Positions 1 to 6,310 of a DNA stretch of 11,652 nucleotides are shown one piece after another; position 1 is the stretch's first letter; the number at the start of each line of letters is the position of its first letter. Source of the stretch: an uncultured Actinomycetes bacterium. Lineage in GTDB: Bacteria > Actinomycetota > Actinomycetes > Nanopelagicales > Nanopelagicaceae. The DNA lies in assembly GCA_903867285.1 (NCBI GenBank), contig CAIPQX010000104.1:1-11652 (forward strand). The letters are read 5' to 3'. Below the pieces are notes generated by a model, which worked only from the letters and a program-made list of their open reading frames with translations, made no database searches and had not been told where the DNA came from. A program made the translations under genes and the position numbers.

Positions 1-27
1 CTATCCCTAGGCCACTTTTTTAACTCT

Positions 28-47
28 TCTTTTCCTTTCTTTTCCTT
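28..47 (+). repeat. Two tandem copies of a 10-bp pyrimidine repeat
   Basis: TCTTTTCCTT occurs twice in perfect tandem (28-37 and 38-47) and runs into the -35-like hexamer of the acs promoter. The surrounding region 15-47 is almost all C and T. The six T residues at 16-21 might be the tail of a terminator of a gene left of the window, but no stem can be seen within the window. Confidence 0.6.
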
Positions 48-74
48 GTGACTGGGCACGCCGAAAGGTAGCCT
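46..74 (+). promoter_or_regulatory. acs promoter, probably giving a leaderless mRNA
   Basis: The -35-like TTGTGA lies at 46-51 and the -10-like TAGCCT (TANNNT type) at 69-74, with a 17-bp spacer. The -10 ends 7 nt before the ATG at 82, so transcription would start at or next to the start codon. The only purine-rich stretch (GAAAGG, 63-68) is 13 nt from the ATG, which is far for a Shine-Dalgarno. Leaderless expression is an inference from this spacing. Confidence 0.55.
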
Positions 75-81
75 CACCGCC

Positions 82-2037
82 ATGAGTTCACTTGAAAATC
101 TCTCTCACGAGGACCGAATATTTCCCCCTAGCCCAGAGTTTGTGGCCCAGGCCAACGCCCAGGCCTCCCTGTATCAAGAGGCGGCGGATGATCGCCTCGC
201 CTTTTGGAGTAGACAGGCTGACTATTTACATTGGGATAAGAAGTGGGATGAAGTCCTCAAGTGGGAAGTTCCCTCCGCGCAATGGTTTCTCGGCGGAAAG
301 ATCAATGCAACCTACAACTGCCTAGATGTACATGTTCTTGCCGGACGTGGAGATCGCGTTGCCTTTCACTTTGAAGGAGAGCCTGGCGACACTCGCACGA
401 TCACATACGCGCAGATGCTGCACGATGTTAAAAAGGCAACCAACGCACTTATCGAATTAGGAATCGGCGCTGGAGATCGCGTTGCGATTTATATGCCGAT
501 GATTCCAGAAGCTGCAGTCGCGATGCTGGCTTGCGCCCGCATTGGCGCCGCACATTCCGTAATCTTCGGAGGGTTTAGCGCGGATGCCCTGAAGAGTCGT
601 ATCCAAGATGCAGATGCCACCTTGGTAATTACCTCTGATGGTGGATTCCGTAAAGGAACTGCCTTTCCACTGAAACCCGTCGTTGACGAAGCGCTCGCAG
701 GCGCAGACCACAATGTAAAGAACGTTCTCGTTGTTAAGCGCACTGGTCAAGAGACACAATGGAGCGCAGGGCGGGACATCTGGTGGCATGAGATCGTTGA
801 TCGTCAGAATCCAGAACATGTCGCGCAAGGTTTTGATTCCGAACAAGTGCTATTTATTCTTTACACATCTGGAACAACGGCGAAGCCAAAGGGAATCTTT
901 CACACCACAGGCGGCTATCTCACCCAAACGTCATATACGCATCGCACCGTCTTTGACCTCAAGCCCGAGACCGATGTCTATTGGTGCACAGCAGATATTG
1001 GCTGGATCACCGGACACTCATATGTTGTCTATGGTCCAATGATCAATGGTGCTACGCAAGTGATGTACGAAGGAACGCCCGATTCACCAACCAAGCATCG
1101 CCTCTTTCAAATTATCGAAAAGTACAAAGTTTCAATTCTTTACACCGCGCCAACCTTGATCCGCACCTGGATGAAATGGGGTGAAGAGTTCCCTGCAGAT
1201 AGTGATTTAACGTCACTGCGCTTACTTGGATCGGTTGGAGAGCCAATTAATCCTGAAGCGTGGATGTGGTACCGCGAAGTAATTGGAGGAGGCAACTGTC
1301 CGATCGTGGATACCTGGTGGCAGACCGAGACCGGAGGTCTCATGATCTCGCCTTTGCCTGGCGTAACAGCCACGAAACCGGGATCTGCAATGGCAGCTCT
1401 TCCTGGTATCAGCGCCAAAGTGGTTGATGACGAGGGTAATGAGGTTGAAAATGGCAAAGGTGGCTACCTAGTCCTCACGGAGCCGTGGCCAGCTATGTTG
1501 CGCGGGGTTTGGGGCGAACCGGAGAGATATCAAGAGACCTATTGGTCTCGTTTCCCGGGTAAATATTTTGCTGGCGACGGTGCAAAACTTGATGACGATG
1601 GTGCAATCTGGTTATTGGGTCGCGTCGATGATGTGATGAATGTTTCTGGGCACCGTATATCTACAACCGAAGTTGAATCTTCACTCGTCTCACATCACAA
1701 TGTTGCGGAAGCAGCTGTTGTCGGTGCAAATGATGCGATGACAGGTCAAGCGATTGTTGCCTTTGTGATTCTGCGCGGAGGGATACCAAGCGTCGGCGGA
1801 GAAGAGCTGATCAAAGATTTGAAGGCGCATGTCACTAAAGAGATTGGCGCGATTGCACGCCCGAAACAGATATTAGTTGTTGCCGAACTTCCCAAGACGC
1901 GAAGCGGAAAGATAATGCGGCGTTTGCTACGCGACGTTGCAGAGAATAGAACGGTGGGAGATTCCACGACGCTTGCTGATCCAAATATTATGAAACTTAT
2001 TGGCGAAGGTCTTAAGAGTGGAAAATCTGAAGATTAA
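82..2037 (+). CDS. acs: Acetyl-CoA synthetase (AMP-forming)
   Basis: Activates acetate with ATP to acetyl-AMP and then forms acetyl-CoA in the cytoplasm, feeding the TCA cycle and lipid synthesis. The 651 residues match the family length of about 650. The adenylate-forming signature YTSGTTAKPKG is at 261-271, WWQTETGG at 412-419, and the C-terminal PKTRSGK motif at 604-610, with K610 as the lysine acetylated in Salmonella Acs (K609 there). The acetate pocket residues known from Salmonella (V310, T311, V386, W414) correspond here to I309, T310, V385 and W413, which supports acetate rather than a longer acid. The signature has Ala267 where Gly is usual. The gene is monocistronic and meets the minus-strand secreted protein tail to tail with no base between the stop codons, so any terminator must lie inside the neighbour. 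Propionate as an extra substrate cannot be excluded. Confidence 0.95.
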   Translation: MSSLENLSHEDRIFPPSPEFVAQANAQASLYQEAADDRLAFWSRQADYLHWDKKWDEVLKWEVPSAQWFLGGKINATYNCLDVHVLAGRGDRVAFHFEGEPGDTRTITYAQMLHDVKKATNALIELGIGAGDRVAIYMPMIPEAAVAMLACARIGAAHSVIFGGFSADALKSRIQDADATLVITSDGGFRKGTAFPLKPVVDEALAGADHNVKNVLVVKRTGQETQWSAGRDIWWHEIVDRQNPEHVAQGFDSEQVLFILYTSGTTAKPKGIFHTTGGYLTQTSYTHRTVFDLKPETDVYWCTADIGWITGHSYVVYGPMINGATQVMYEGTPDSPTKHRLFQIIEKYKVSILYTAPTLIRTWMKWGEEFPADSDLTSLRLLGSVGEPINPEAWMWYREVIGGGNCPIVDTWWQTETGGLMISPLPGVTATKPGSAMAALPGISAKVVDDEGNEVENGKGGYLVLTEPWPAMLRGVWGEPERYQETYWSRFPGKYFAGDGAKLDDDGAIWLLGRVDDVMNVSGHRISTTEVESSLVSHHNVAEAAVVGANDAMTGQAIVAFVILRGGIPSVGGEELIKDLKAHVTKEIGAIARPKQILVVAELPKTRSGKIMRRLLRDVAENRTVGDSTTLADPNIMKLIGEGLKSGKSED

Positions 2038-2577
2038 TTAGTTATCGCCGCCACCAACACGTGGCTTCGGAGCAAGCGTTACACAGGAAGCAACCGCTGC
2101 TTTCTGCGCTGCGCTCATCGTTGGCTGCATTGTTGGCGAAGTGCTTGGCTTCGCAGTTGGTGATGCAGTTGGCTTGGGACGATCGTCGCCCTGTTTCACT
2201 CCCACAGGTAGAAGCACCGCTGTTCCCCCATGCGCTATCAAACACGCGTTGTACTTCTTCAAGACCGCGGCACGTGCAACGTCGCTCCCGCCTTTGTGGT
2301 CACCACCTTCAACTCCACCTTCTCCTCCACCTTTAGCCGCACCAGTGATCTGTGGTTTAGGGGATGTTGCTGTTGCAGGTAATACCCAGACTAATTTTCC
2401 GCTCATAACTTTGGCGCAGGTATATGTCTTTCCGTTGATGGGTGTCACTGTGCCAGCCTTAACACAAGTCCCACCGGCAGTTGCAGAGGATGTAATCCCC
2501 GCCGCTTGCGCTCCCGTCCCGGAGATCGCAGAGATAACTACTAAGGAGAGCAGGCTGGCAAAGGTTTTCTTAATCAT
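2038..2577 (-). CDS. Small secreted protein with two Cys-pair modules
   Basis: Function unknown. The 179-residue product has a clear signal peptide: Lys3-Lys4, a hydrophobic core at 7-20, and likely cleavage after AQA (about residue 26). The mature part has two modules. Residues 38-64 hold C38 and C54 in a C-x-x-A-G...G-K-x-Y-x-C...L-V-W pattern that I associate with small exported actinobacterial proteins. Residues 103-170 hold an A-C-L-x-x-H-G element (C112) and C165 in ASCVTLAP. A Gly-rich stretch (84-97) joins the modules and a Pro/Thr/Ser-rich linker (about 134-153) lies inside the second. Four cysteines suggest two disulfides. The ATG at 2577 is preceded by a TACTAT box and no Shine-Dalgarno. 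It follows cvpA on the same strand, but the 65-bp gap with its own promoter suggests separate transcription. Confidence 0.75.
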   Translation of the reverse strand: MIKKTFASLLSLVVISAISGTGAQAAGITSSATAGGTCVKAGTVTPINGKTYTCAKVMSGKLVWVLPATATSPKPQITGAAKGGGEGGVEGGDHKGGSDVARAAVLKKYNACLIAHGGTAVLLPVGVKQGDDRPKPTASPTAKPSTSPTMQPTMSAAQKAAVASCVTLAPKPRVGGGDN

Positions 2578-2584
2578 GTAAGTG

Positions 2585-2590
2585 ATAGTA
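2585..2590 (-). promoter_or_regulatory. -10 box of the secreted-protein gene, leaderless spacing
   Basis: On the minus strand TACTAT is followed by 7 nt (CACTTAC) and then the ATG at 2577. No Shine-Dalgarno lies in the preceding 20 nt. No good -35 is visible at 16-18 bp. The box is close to TATAAT, so this is one of the better -10 candidates in the window. Confidence 0.45.
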
Positions 2591-2642
2591 GAACTTCAAA
2601 CTTAATTTGTGCTGAGAGAAGTTGGTGCATCTTCGCGACTTA

Positions 2643-3125
2643 TTAGTGAAAGCTCGCCTCGGCACGCTTGGTGAGGTTAGCGATGATCGAAGGAGATTGG
2701 GCATTTAGTCTGGTGTAGATCTCACTCTTGGGGATATTTCGCTCAGCCCAACCCCACGGAGTAATCAACAGAAGATGTCCTAGGACAACCAGAGCAATGA
2801 GCGTCCCCAGCGTTGAAAAAGCTGCCCCCAAGAGGGAGTCGACCCACTTGAAGGGGCCAAAGAGCACTTTGGCGTGAAAAGTCTTGCCTATCTGTTTGAA
2901 GAGCCCCTCCCCGAGAGAGGAGGTGATGGTCACCGCGAGAAAGAGAAGCGTGAACTTTGTGACACCGTGAGAGTGAAAATAGTGCAAGCCCAGCGAGAGT
3001 CCAAGCAGCCCACCACCGATATAACCGATGAAACTTAAAATCGAGGTGAGAAAGCCAGCCTTATAGCCACGGACGAATGAAACCAGGCTCGCCAAGATGA
3101 AGATTACATCTACCCAATTCTTCAT
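2643..3125 (-). CDS. CvpA-family membrane protein (like the membrane half of MarP)
   Basis: A 160-residue membrane protein with about four hydrophobic segments (roughly 4-18, 24-48, 57-75 and 99-122). The R-G-Y-K-x-G-F motif near residues 19-25 is typical of the CvpA/colicin V production family. In mycobacteria the gene at this place next to nth and the thioredoxin-like protein encodes MarP, where a CvpA-like membrane domain is fused to a periplasmic serine protease. Here the protein ends about 38 residues after the last membrane segment with a normal TAA, and no protease domain follows, so this is the membrane part alone. The ATG overlaps the stop of the tlpA-like gene (ATGA), implying translational coupling; only a weak GAAG lies upstream. 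An original stand-alone CvpA rather than a shortened MarP is equally possible. Confidence 0.75.
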   Translation of the reverse strand: MKNWVDVIFILASLVSFVRGYKAGFLTSILSFIGYIGGGLLGLSLGLHYFHSHGVTKFTLLFLAVTITSSLGEGLFKQIGKTFHAKVLFGPFKWVDSLLGAAFSTLGTLIALVVLGHLLLITPWGWAERNIPKSEIYTRLNAQSPSIIANLTKRAEASFH

Positions 3126-3646
3126 AATTTAATCTTCAAATATTTAGTTACTTCTGCCTTCAATTGAGACGTCGATTTAATGAGCCCTATCTGCTTATAA
3201 ACCACTTTCCCTTGCGCATCAATAAACCAAGTGACCGGTACTCCCATTCCAAAGATCCCCCTCGTAGCGCTCGTTACATCAAAGAGGATGGGCCAGGTCA
3301 TCTTCTTCTTGATAACAAAGTTACGGCCGGCTTGCATGTTGGTCTCTTCAACATCAACACCAACTATCGAAACTTTATGCATCGCTTGTAAATCGAGAAA
3401 GTGCGGAATCTCTTGGTTGCAGGGTTCACACCACGAGCCAAAGACATTGACCACAACTGGTCCTCGGATCGATTGATAAATAACGTGCGACTTATTGTCG
3501 AGACAAGGTAGCGAGATTCCCTTGGTCACTGATTTAGAAACCGTAATGGAAGAGCAACTAACTACCGATTCTTTTACCGCAAAAGAAGCGGATGGGTACA
3601 GCAAAGTGGCCAGCAGGGCCACGATGGCCACCAGGATCCGCTTCAC
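3122..3646 (-). CDS. TlpA/ResA-like secreted thiol-disulfide oxidoreductase
   Basis: A thioredoxin-fold protein expected to act outside the membrane, exchanging or reducing disulfides. The 174 residues start with a signal peptide (K2-R3, hydrophobic to about residue 18, likely cleavage after SFA near residue 23). The active site WCEPC is at 72-76 in the usual V-N-x-F-G-S-W-C context, followed by E79-I-P, and the cis-proline is P137 in GVPVTWFID (135-143). Two extra cysteines (C31, C48) lie in the N-terminal part; no lipobox is evident. The start is GTG at 3646 and overlaps the nth TGA (GTGA), with GAGGA 6 nt upstream, so it is the middle gene of nth > tlpA-like > cvpA. Mycobacteria have a similar gene directly after nth. 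The natural partner, such as a cytochrome c maturation system, is not in the window. Confidence 0.85.
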   Translation of the reverse strand: MKRILVAIVALLATLLYPSASFAVKESVVSCSSITVSKSVTKGISLPCLDNKSHVIYQSIRGPVVVNVFGSWCEPCNQEIPHFLDLQAMHKVSIVGVDVEETNMQAGRNFVIKKKMTWPILFDVTSATRGIFGMGVPVTWFIDAQGKVVYKQIGLIKSTSQLKAEVTKYLKIKL

Positions 3647-4344
3647 CTAAAGTCCTCATCTCTCTTAACAAGTTGCAAGGCTTTAATCTTATCTACCTCG
3701 CCGATTCCGAAAGAGGGACAGAGCGCAGCAAGCGGGCAGGCGCCGCAGGCAGGTTTACGGGAATGGCAGATTCGTCGGCCGTGCCAGATCATTCGCTGCG
3801 AAAGGTTGGTCCACTCTGATTCCGGAATAAGAGCTCCCACCTCGCTCTCGACCTTTACGGGGTCTAATGAATCGCTCCATTCAAAGCGACGGCTAAGCCG
3901 ACCGAAGTGAGTATCAACAGTTATGCCAGGAATCCCAAAGGCATGTCCTAAAACCACATTCGCAGTCTTGCGCCCCACGCCAGGCAGAGTTACCAATTCG
4001 GCAAGTTCACCGGGAACTTTTGCGTTGTACTCCGTTATCAATCGCTCGCTCAGGGATTTTATATTCTGCGCCTTCGAGTGATAAAAACCGAGTGGATAAA
4101 TGATCTCTTCTAGGTCGAGAACTTTGGCGGCCGCCATTGCGCGGGGGTTTCCATATCTCTTAAAGAGAATTGGGGTGACTTGGTTGACTCGCTTATCGGT
4201 GCATTGTGCGGAAAGGACCGTTGCCACCAAGAGTTGGAATGGGGTCTTGAAATCTAGTTCGCAATGGACATCGGGGTAGTGTTTGGTAAGAAGGCGGTAG
4301 ATGGCGCGGGCGCGCTTGCGCTTGTCCGCAATGCTTTCATCCAC
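3643..4344 (-). CDS. nth: Endonuclease III (DNA glycosylase/AP lyase)
   Basis: Base excision repair enzyme that removes oxidised pyrimidines and nicks the abasic site. The 233 residues show the helix-hairpin-helix LPGVGRK (120-126) with catalytic lysine K126, the VDTH motif with catalytic aspartate D144, and the [4Fe-4S] cluster C193-x6-C200-x2-C203-x5-C209, all at the expected spacing. It is slightly longer than the E. coli protein (211), in line with actinobacterial forms. The start is GTG at 4344: the frame has a TAG nine codon-bases upstream (4354-4356) and no other start fits. TAGGCT ends 6 nt before the GTG and no Shine-Dalgarno is seen, so a leaderless mRNA is likely. First gene of nth > tlpA-like > cvpA and divergent from crp, an arrangement also known in mycobacteria and streptomycetes. 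Confidence 0.96.
   Translation of the reverse strand: MDESIADKRKRARAIYRLLTKHYPDVHCELDFKTPFQLLVATVLSAQCTDKRVNQVTPILFKRYGNPRAMAAAKVLDLEEIIYPLGFYHSKAQNIKSLSERLITEYNAKVPGELAELVTLPGVGRKTANVVLGHAFGIPGITVDTHFGRLSRRFEWSDSLDPVKVESEVGALIPESEWTNLSQRMIWHGRRICHSRKPACGACPLAALCPSFGIGEVDKIKALQLVKRDEDFR
3653..3657 (-). promoter_or_regulatory. Ribosome binding site of the tlpA-like gene
   Basis: GAGGA on the minus strand, inside the last codons of nth, 6 nt before the GTG at 3646. It supports this GTG start and translation from the nth mRNA. Confidence 0.6.
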
Positions 4345-4350
4345 CTTGGA

Positions 4351-4356
4351 AGCCTA
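4351..4356 (-). promoter_or_regulatory. -10 box of nth, leaderless spacing
   Basis: TAGGCT on the minus strand, then 6 nt (TCCAAG), then the GTG start at 4344. The -35 region is weak (CCTTTT at 17 bp). The same arrangement occurs on the other strand for crp. Confidence 0.45.
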
Positions 4357-4381
4357 GAGGATGCGCCAGCCCAAAAAGGGT

Positions 4382-4410
4382 TTGAGGGATATGGGCCCTG
4401 GCGGTAGGGT
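4382..4410 (+). promoter_or_regulatory. crp promoter, probably giving a leaderless mRNA
   Basis: TTGAGG at 4382-4387, 17-bp spacer, TAGGGT at 4405-4410, then 6 nt (CAACCC) and the GTG at 4417. The GGG of the -10 could also act as a poor Shine-Dalgarno, but both -35 and -10 are at ideal spacing. No Crp-type TGTGA-N6-TCACA operator is visible in the 72-bp divergent region, so autoregulation is not supported here. Confidence 0.55.
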
Positions 4411-4416
4411 CAACCC

Positions 4417-5106
4417 GTGAATCAAAAAGATGACGACCTAATTATTCGCCAGGCGCCCCTATTTAGTGCACTCGATGATGATGCCGCACACGCTCTTCGG
4501 GCGTCGATGGTGGCTCTCAAACTGAACAAGGGCCAAGTTCTCTTCAAAGAGGGGCAAGAGGGTGATCGCCTTTATGTCGTTGTTCACGGCAAGATTAAAT
4601 TGGGTACGACAAGCGCGGATGGCCGAGAGAATCTGCTATCAATCCTCGGACCAGGCGAGATGTTCGGTGAGCTTTCGCTCTTCGACCCAGAACCTCGTAC
4701 CTCAACGGCAACAGTTGTTACAGATGCCCGTTTAGTTTCTCTCGCTCATGATGCGGTTATTGGTCTAGTAACTTCAAACCCACAAACTTCACTCGAACTC
4801 TTGCGCCGCCTTGCGCAACGTCTACGTAAATCCAACGAGGTTTTAGCCGACTTGGTCTTTGCTGATGTACCGGGTCGTGTTGCGAAAGCGATTATGGATT
4901 TGGGTGAGCGTTTTGGGGTGCAAAAGGAAGATGGTTTGCATGTAAACCACGATCTCACTCAAGAAGAATTAGCTCAACTCGTTGGTGCTTCTCGCGAAAC
5001 CGTTAACAAGGCACTCGCCGATTTCGCGGCGCGTGGTTGGGTGAAGCTGGAACCACGCGCTGTGCTCGTAACTGATGTAGAACGTATTACTAAACGCGGC
5101 CGTTAA
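4417..5106 (+). CDS. crp: Crp/Fnr-family transcriptional regulator (GlxR/Crp type)
   Basis: A global regulator that binds cAMP and DNA as a dimer. The 229 residues carry an N-terminal cyclic-nucleotide-binding domain (about 14-120) with phosphate-binding cassette GELSLFD...PRTST (84-97), including E85, R94 and T95 that contact the nucleotide. A dimer helix follows (about 122-148) with S139-N140 at the position of the Thr-Asn pair in mycobacterial Crp. The C-terminal winged helix has its helix-turn-helix at about 179-200 (LTQEELAQLVGASRETVNKA). The recognition segment GASRETVNKALADFA is the same as I remember for mycobacterial Crp/GlxR, so a TGTGA-N6-TCACA type operator is expected. The start is GTG at 4417 with leaderless promoter spacing. 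It is divergent from nth and convergent with the EXORDIUM-like gene, 7 bp apart. Confidence 0.93.
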   Translation: MNQKDDDLIIRQAPLFSALDDDAAHALRASMVALKLNKGQVLFKEGQEGDRLYVVVHGKIKLGTTSADGRENLLSILGPGEMFGELSLFDPEPRTSTATVVTDARLVSLAHDAVIGLVTSNPQTSLELLRRLAQRLRKSNEVLADLVFADVPGRVAKAIMDLGERFGVQKEDGLHVNHDLTQEELAQLVGASRETVNKALADFAARGWVKLEPRAVLVTDVERITKRGR

Positions 5107-5113
5107 GCCGTAC

Positions 5114-6247
5114 TTAGCCAACCAAAGAACAAGCGGTACTCGTACTGAGTCCACTTGTTGTAATGAGATTGTTTGCGAGCCAATTCTGTTGGATCAAATA
5201 TTTCAATGATCCAAGCTGAATGTTGTACATATAACCGCTGGCCGTCGTAGTCGTTCCAAAGGTCCATGCACACTTATCTGCATTTTCGGATCCATACACG
5301 TCATACCAAGCGTTAAGGAATGGATCGGTGAGGGTTTCATCGGTCTCATGTGTAAAGACGCTGGCCATCGCATCCAAACCGGTGTTCGCATTTGGCGAAG
5401 TCGTTTGCATAGCGCAAGCACCGTAATACTTAGATGTGAAATCTTGAATCGCTATGTATTGAACATTCTTCAGCGTTGAAGTTGTTCCATATGAGTGCCA
5501 CCCGCAGTATGTCGTACCAAATCCACTTGTTAGAAGTGTGGTCTTGGCTCCGATATATACATAGAGCGGCGTTGTACCCGTTGGAACGATCTTTGGATTC
5601 GCTGAAATGAATGTATTGATGTACGTAGCGACGTTTGCATCGGTCACCGAGACAGCTGTTGGAGCGGTGATTGTGGTGTTAGTTACCCATTGCAACGAAG
5701 GAGCTACTTTGGTCTTGCTGGTGAAGTAAAGAGTGTTGGTGTTGAAGACGTGGCCAGCCTTGGCAATTGAGTTGGCCTTGGCGGTTCCGAGAGAGGTCAC
5801 GATATTTCCAAGAACGGTGTTCCACTTGGTGACATCGGCAGTTGCCCATGCTCCTACCCAGACTGGGATAAGGGCTACGGTGCCGGTCATGCTAATACAG
5901 GTGGTGTGACAGGTGATTGGGTTAGCGGCTGCGCCACCTACCACCGCGCGGGTAGTCGCGCCCTTGCCATTGATGCCCGCCGCAAGTGAATTGAGCCAAC
6001 TTAGGTCCGTGGAGTCAGCATCTGAAGAAACCTCTGGACCGGAGCTCAGAGTGGCCTTTGGATCGGTCACAGCGAGATCAGCCCAGTTTCGGACTGGAAA
6101 GCCATGGGAGCGGATGCCTACAGATTGGAAGTTATTTCCAGAGAGTTTTGCGGAGTCTCCGGTGGGCGATTCGGCATAAACCGTGACCACGGAGCTCAGA
6201 GATAGGGCGATGGAAGTTAAAGCTACTAGGGGAAGGCGAAGTTTCAT
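5114..6247 (-). CDS. Secreted EXORDIUM/Phi-1-like protein
   Basis: Exported protein of unknown biochemical role that resembles the plant EXORDIUM/phosphate-induced (Phi-1) family. From the ATG at 6247 it has 377 residues: signal peptide 1-25 (K2, R4, hydrophobic core, V-Y-A end), a variable segment to about 100, then the family-like region. Recognisable pieces are V-W-V-G-A-W (129-134), Y-C-G-W-H (247-251), the block S-V-F-T-H-E-T-D-E with D-P-F-L-N-A-W-Y-D (296-316), ENADKCAWTFG (321-331) and Y-L-I-Q-Q-N-W (350-356). H300-E301-x-x-E304 looks like a possible metal site, but this is unproven. Six cysteines (113, 117, 248, 278, 326, 373) could form three disulfides. A TTG nine codons upstream (6274) is also in frame, but the ATG gives a better signal peptide and has TACGCT 6 nt before it. 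Assignment is from remembered motifs, not a search. Confidence 0.6.
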   Translation of the reverse strand: MKLRLPLVALTSIALSLSSVVTVYAESPTGDSAKLSGNNFQSVGIRSHGFPVRNWADLAVTDPKATLSSGPEVSSDADSTDLSWLNSLAAGINGKGATTRAVVGGAAANPITCHTTCISMTGTVALIPVWVGAWATADVTKWNTVLGNIVTSLGTAKANSIAKAGHVFNTNTLYFTSKTKVAPSLQWVTNTTITAPTAVSVTDANVATYINTFISANPKIVPTGTTPLYVYIGAKTTLLTSGFGTTYCGWHSYGTTSTLKNVQYIAIQDFTSKYYGACAMQTTSPNANTGLDAMASVFTHETDETLTDPFLNAWYDVYGSENADKCAWTFGTTTTASGYMYNIQLGSLKYLIQQNWLANNLITTSGLSTSTACSLVG

Positions 6248-6253
6248 GGCGTA

Positions 6254-6259
6254 AGCGTA
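6254..6259 (-). promoter_or_regulatory. -10 box of the EXORDIUM-like gene, leaderless spacing
   Basis: TACGCT on the minus strand, 6 nt before the ATG at 6247. A second possible -10 is TAGACT at 6261-6266, which would leave a 13-nt distance. No Shine-Dalgarno lies within 15 nt of the ATG. The 63-bp gap after ridA would also allow read-through from that operon. Confidence 0.35.
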
Positions 6260-6310
6260 AAGTCTAGACCTCAAGTTTAGGCTTAACCGGTCATTCGGCG
6301 TGTCGCTCCT

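Noticed and set aside
47..60. GTG-N6-CAC before acs as a Crp/GlxR operator
   Set aside because: Crp-type sites have 8 bases between GTG and CAC (TGTGA-N6-TCACA); here there are 6, and the outer bases do not match.
457..846. 129-residue minus-strand frame inside acs
   Set aside because: It is antisense to the strongly conserved Acs coding sequence and has no recognisable motif or start signal.
2050..2065. Hairpin GCCAC-CAACAC-GTGGC just after acs as a terminator
   Set aside because: The stem is only 5 bp with no T tract, and it lies in the coding region of the convergent gene.
2141..2581. 146-residue plus-strand reading frame opposite the secreted-protein gene
   Set aside because: It is low-complexity Pro/Ser-rich translation of the antisense strand; the minus-strand frame has a signal peptide and paired cysteines.
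5097..5120. Short inverted repeats (CGGC/GCCG, TAAG/CTTA) between the crp and EXORDIUM-like stops as a bidirectional terminator
   Set aside because: Stems of 4-5 bp without a T tract on either strand are expected by chance.
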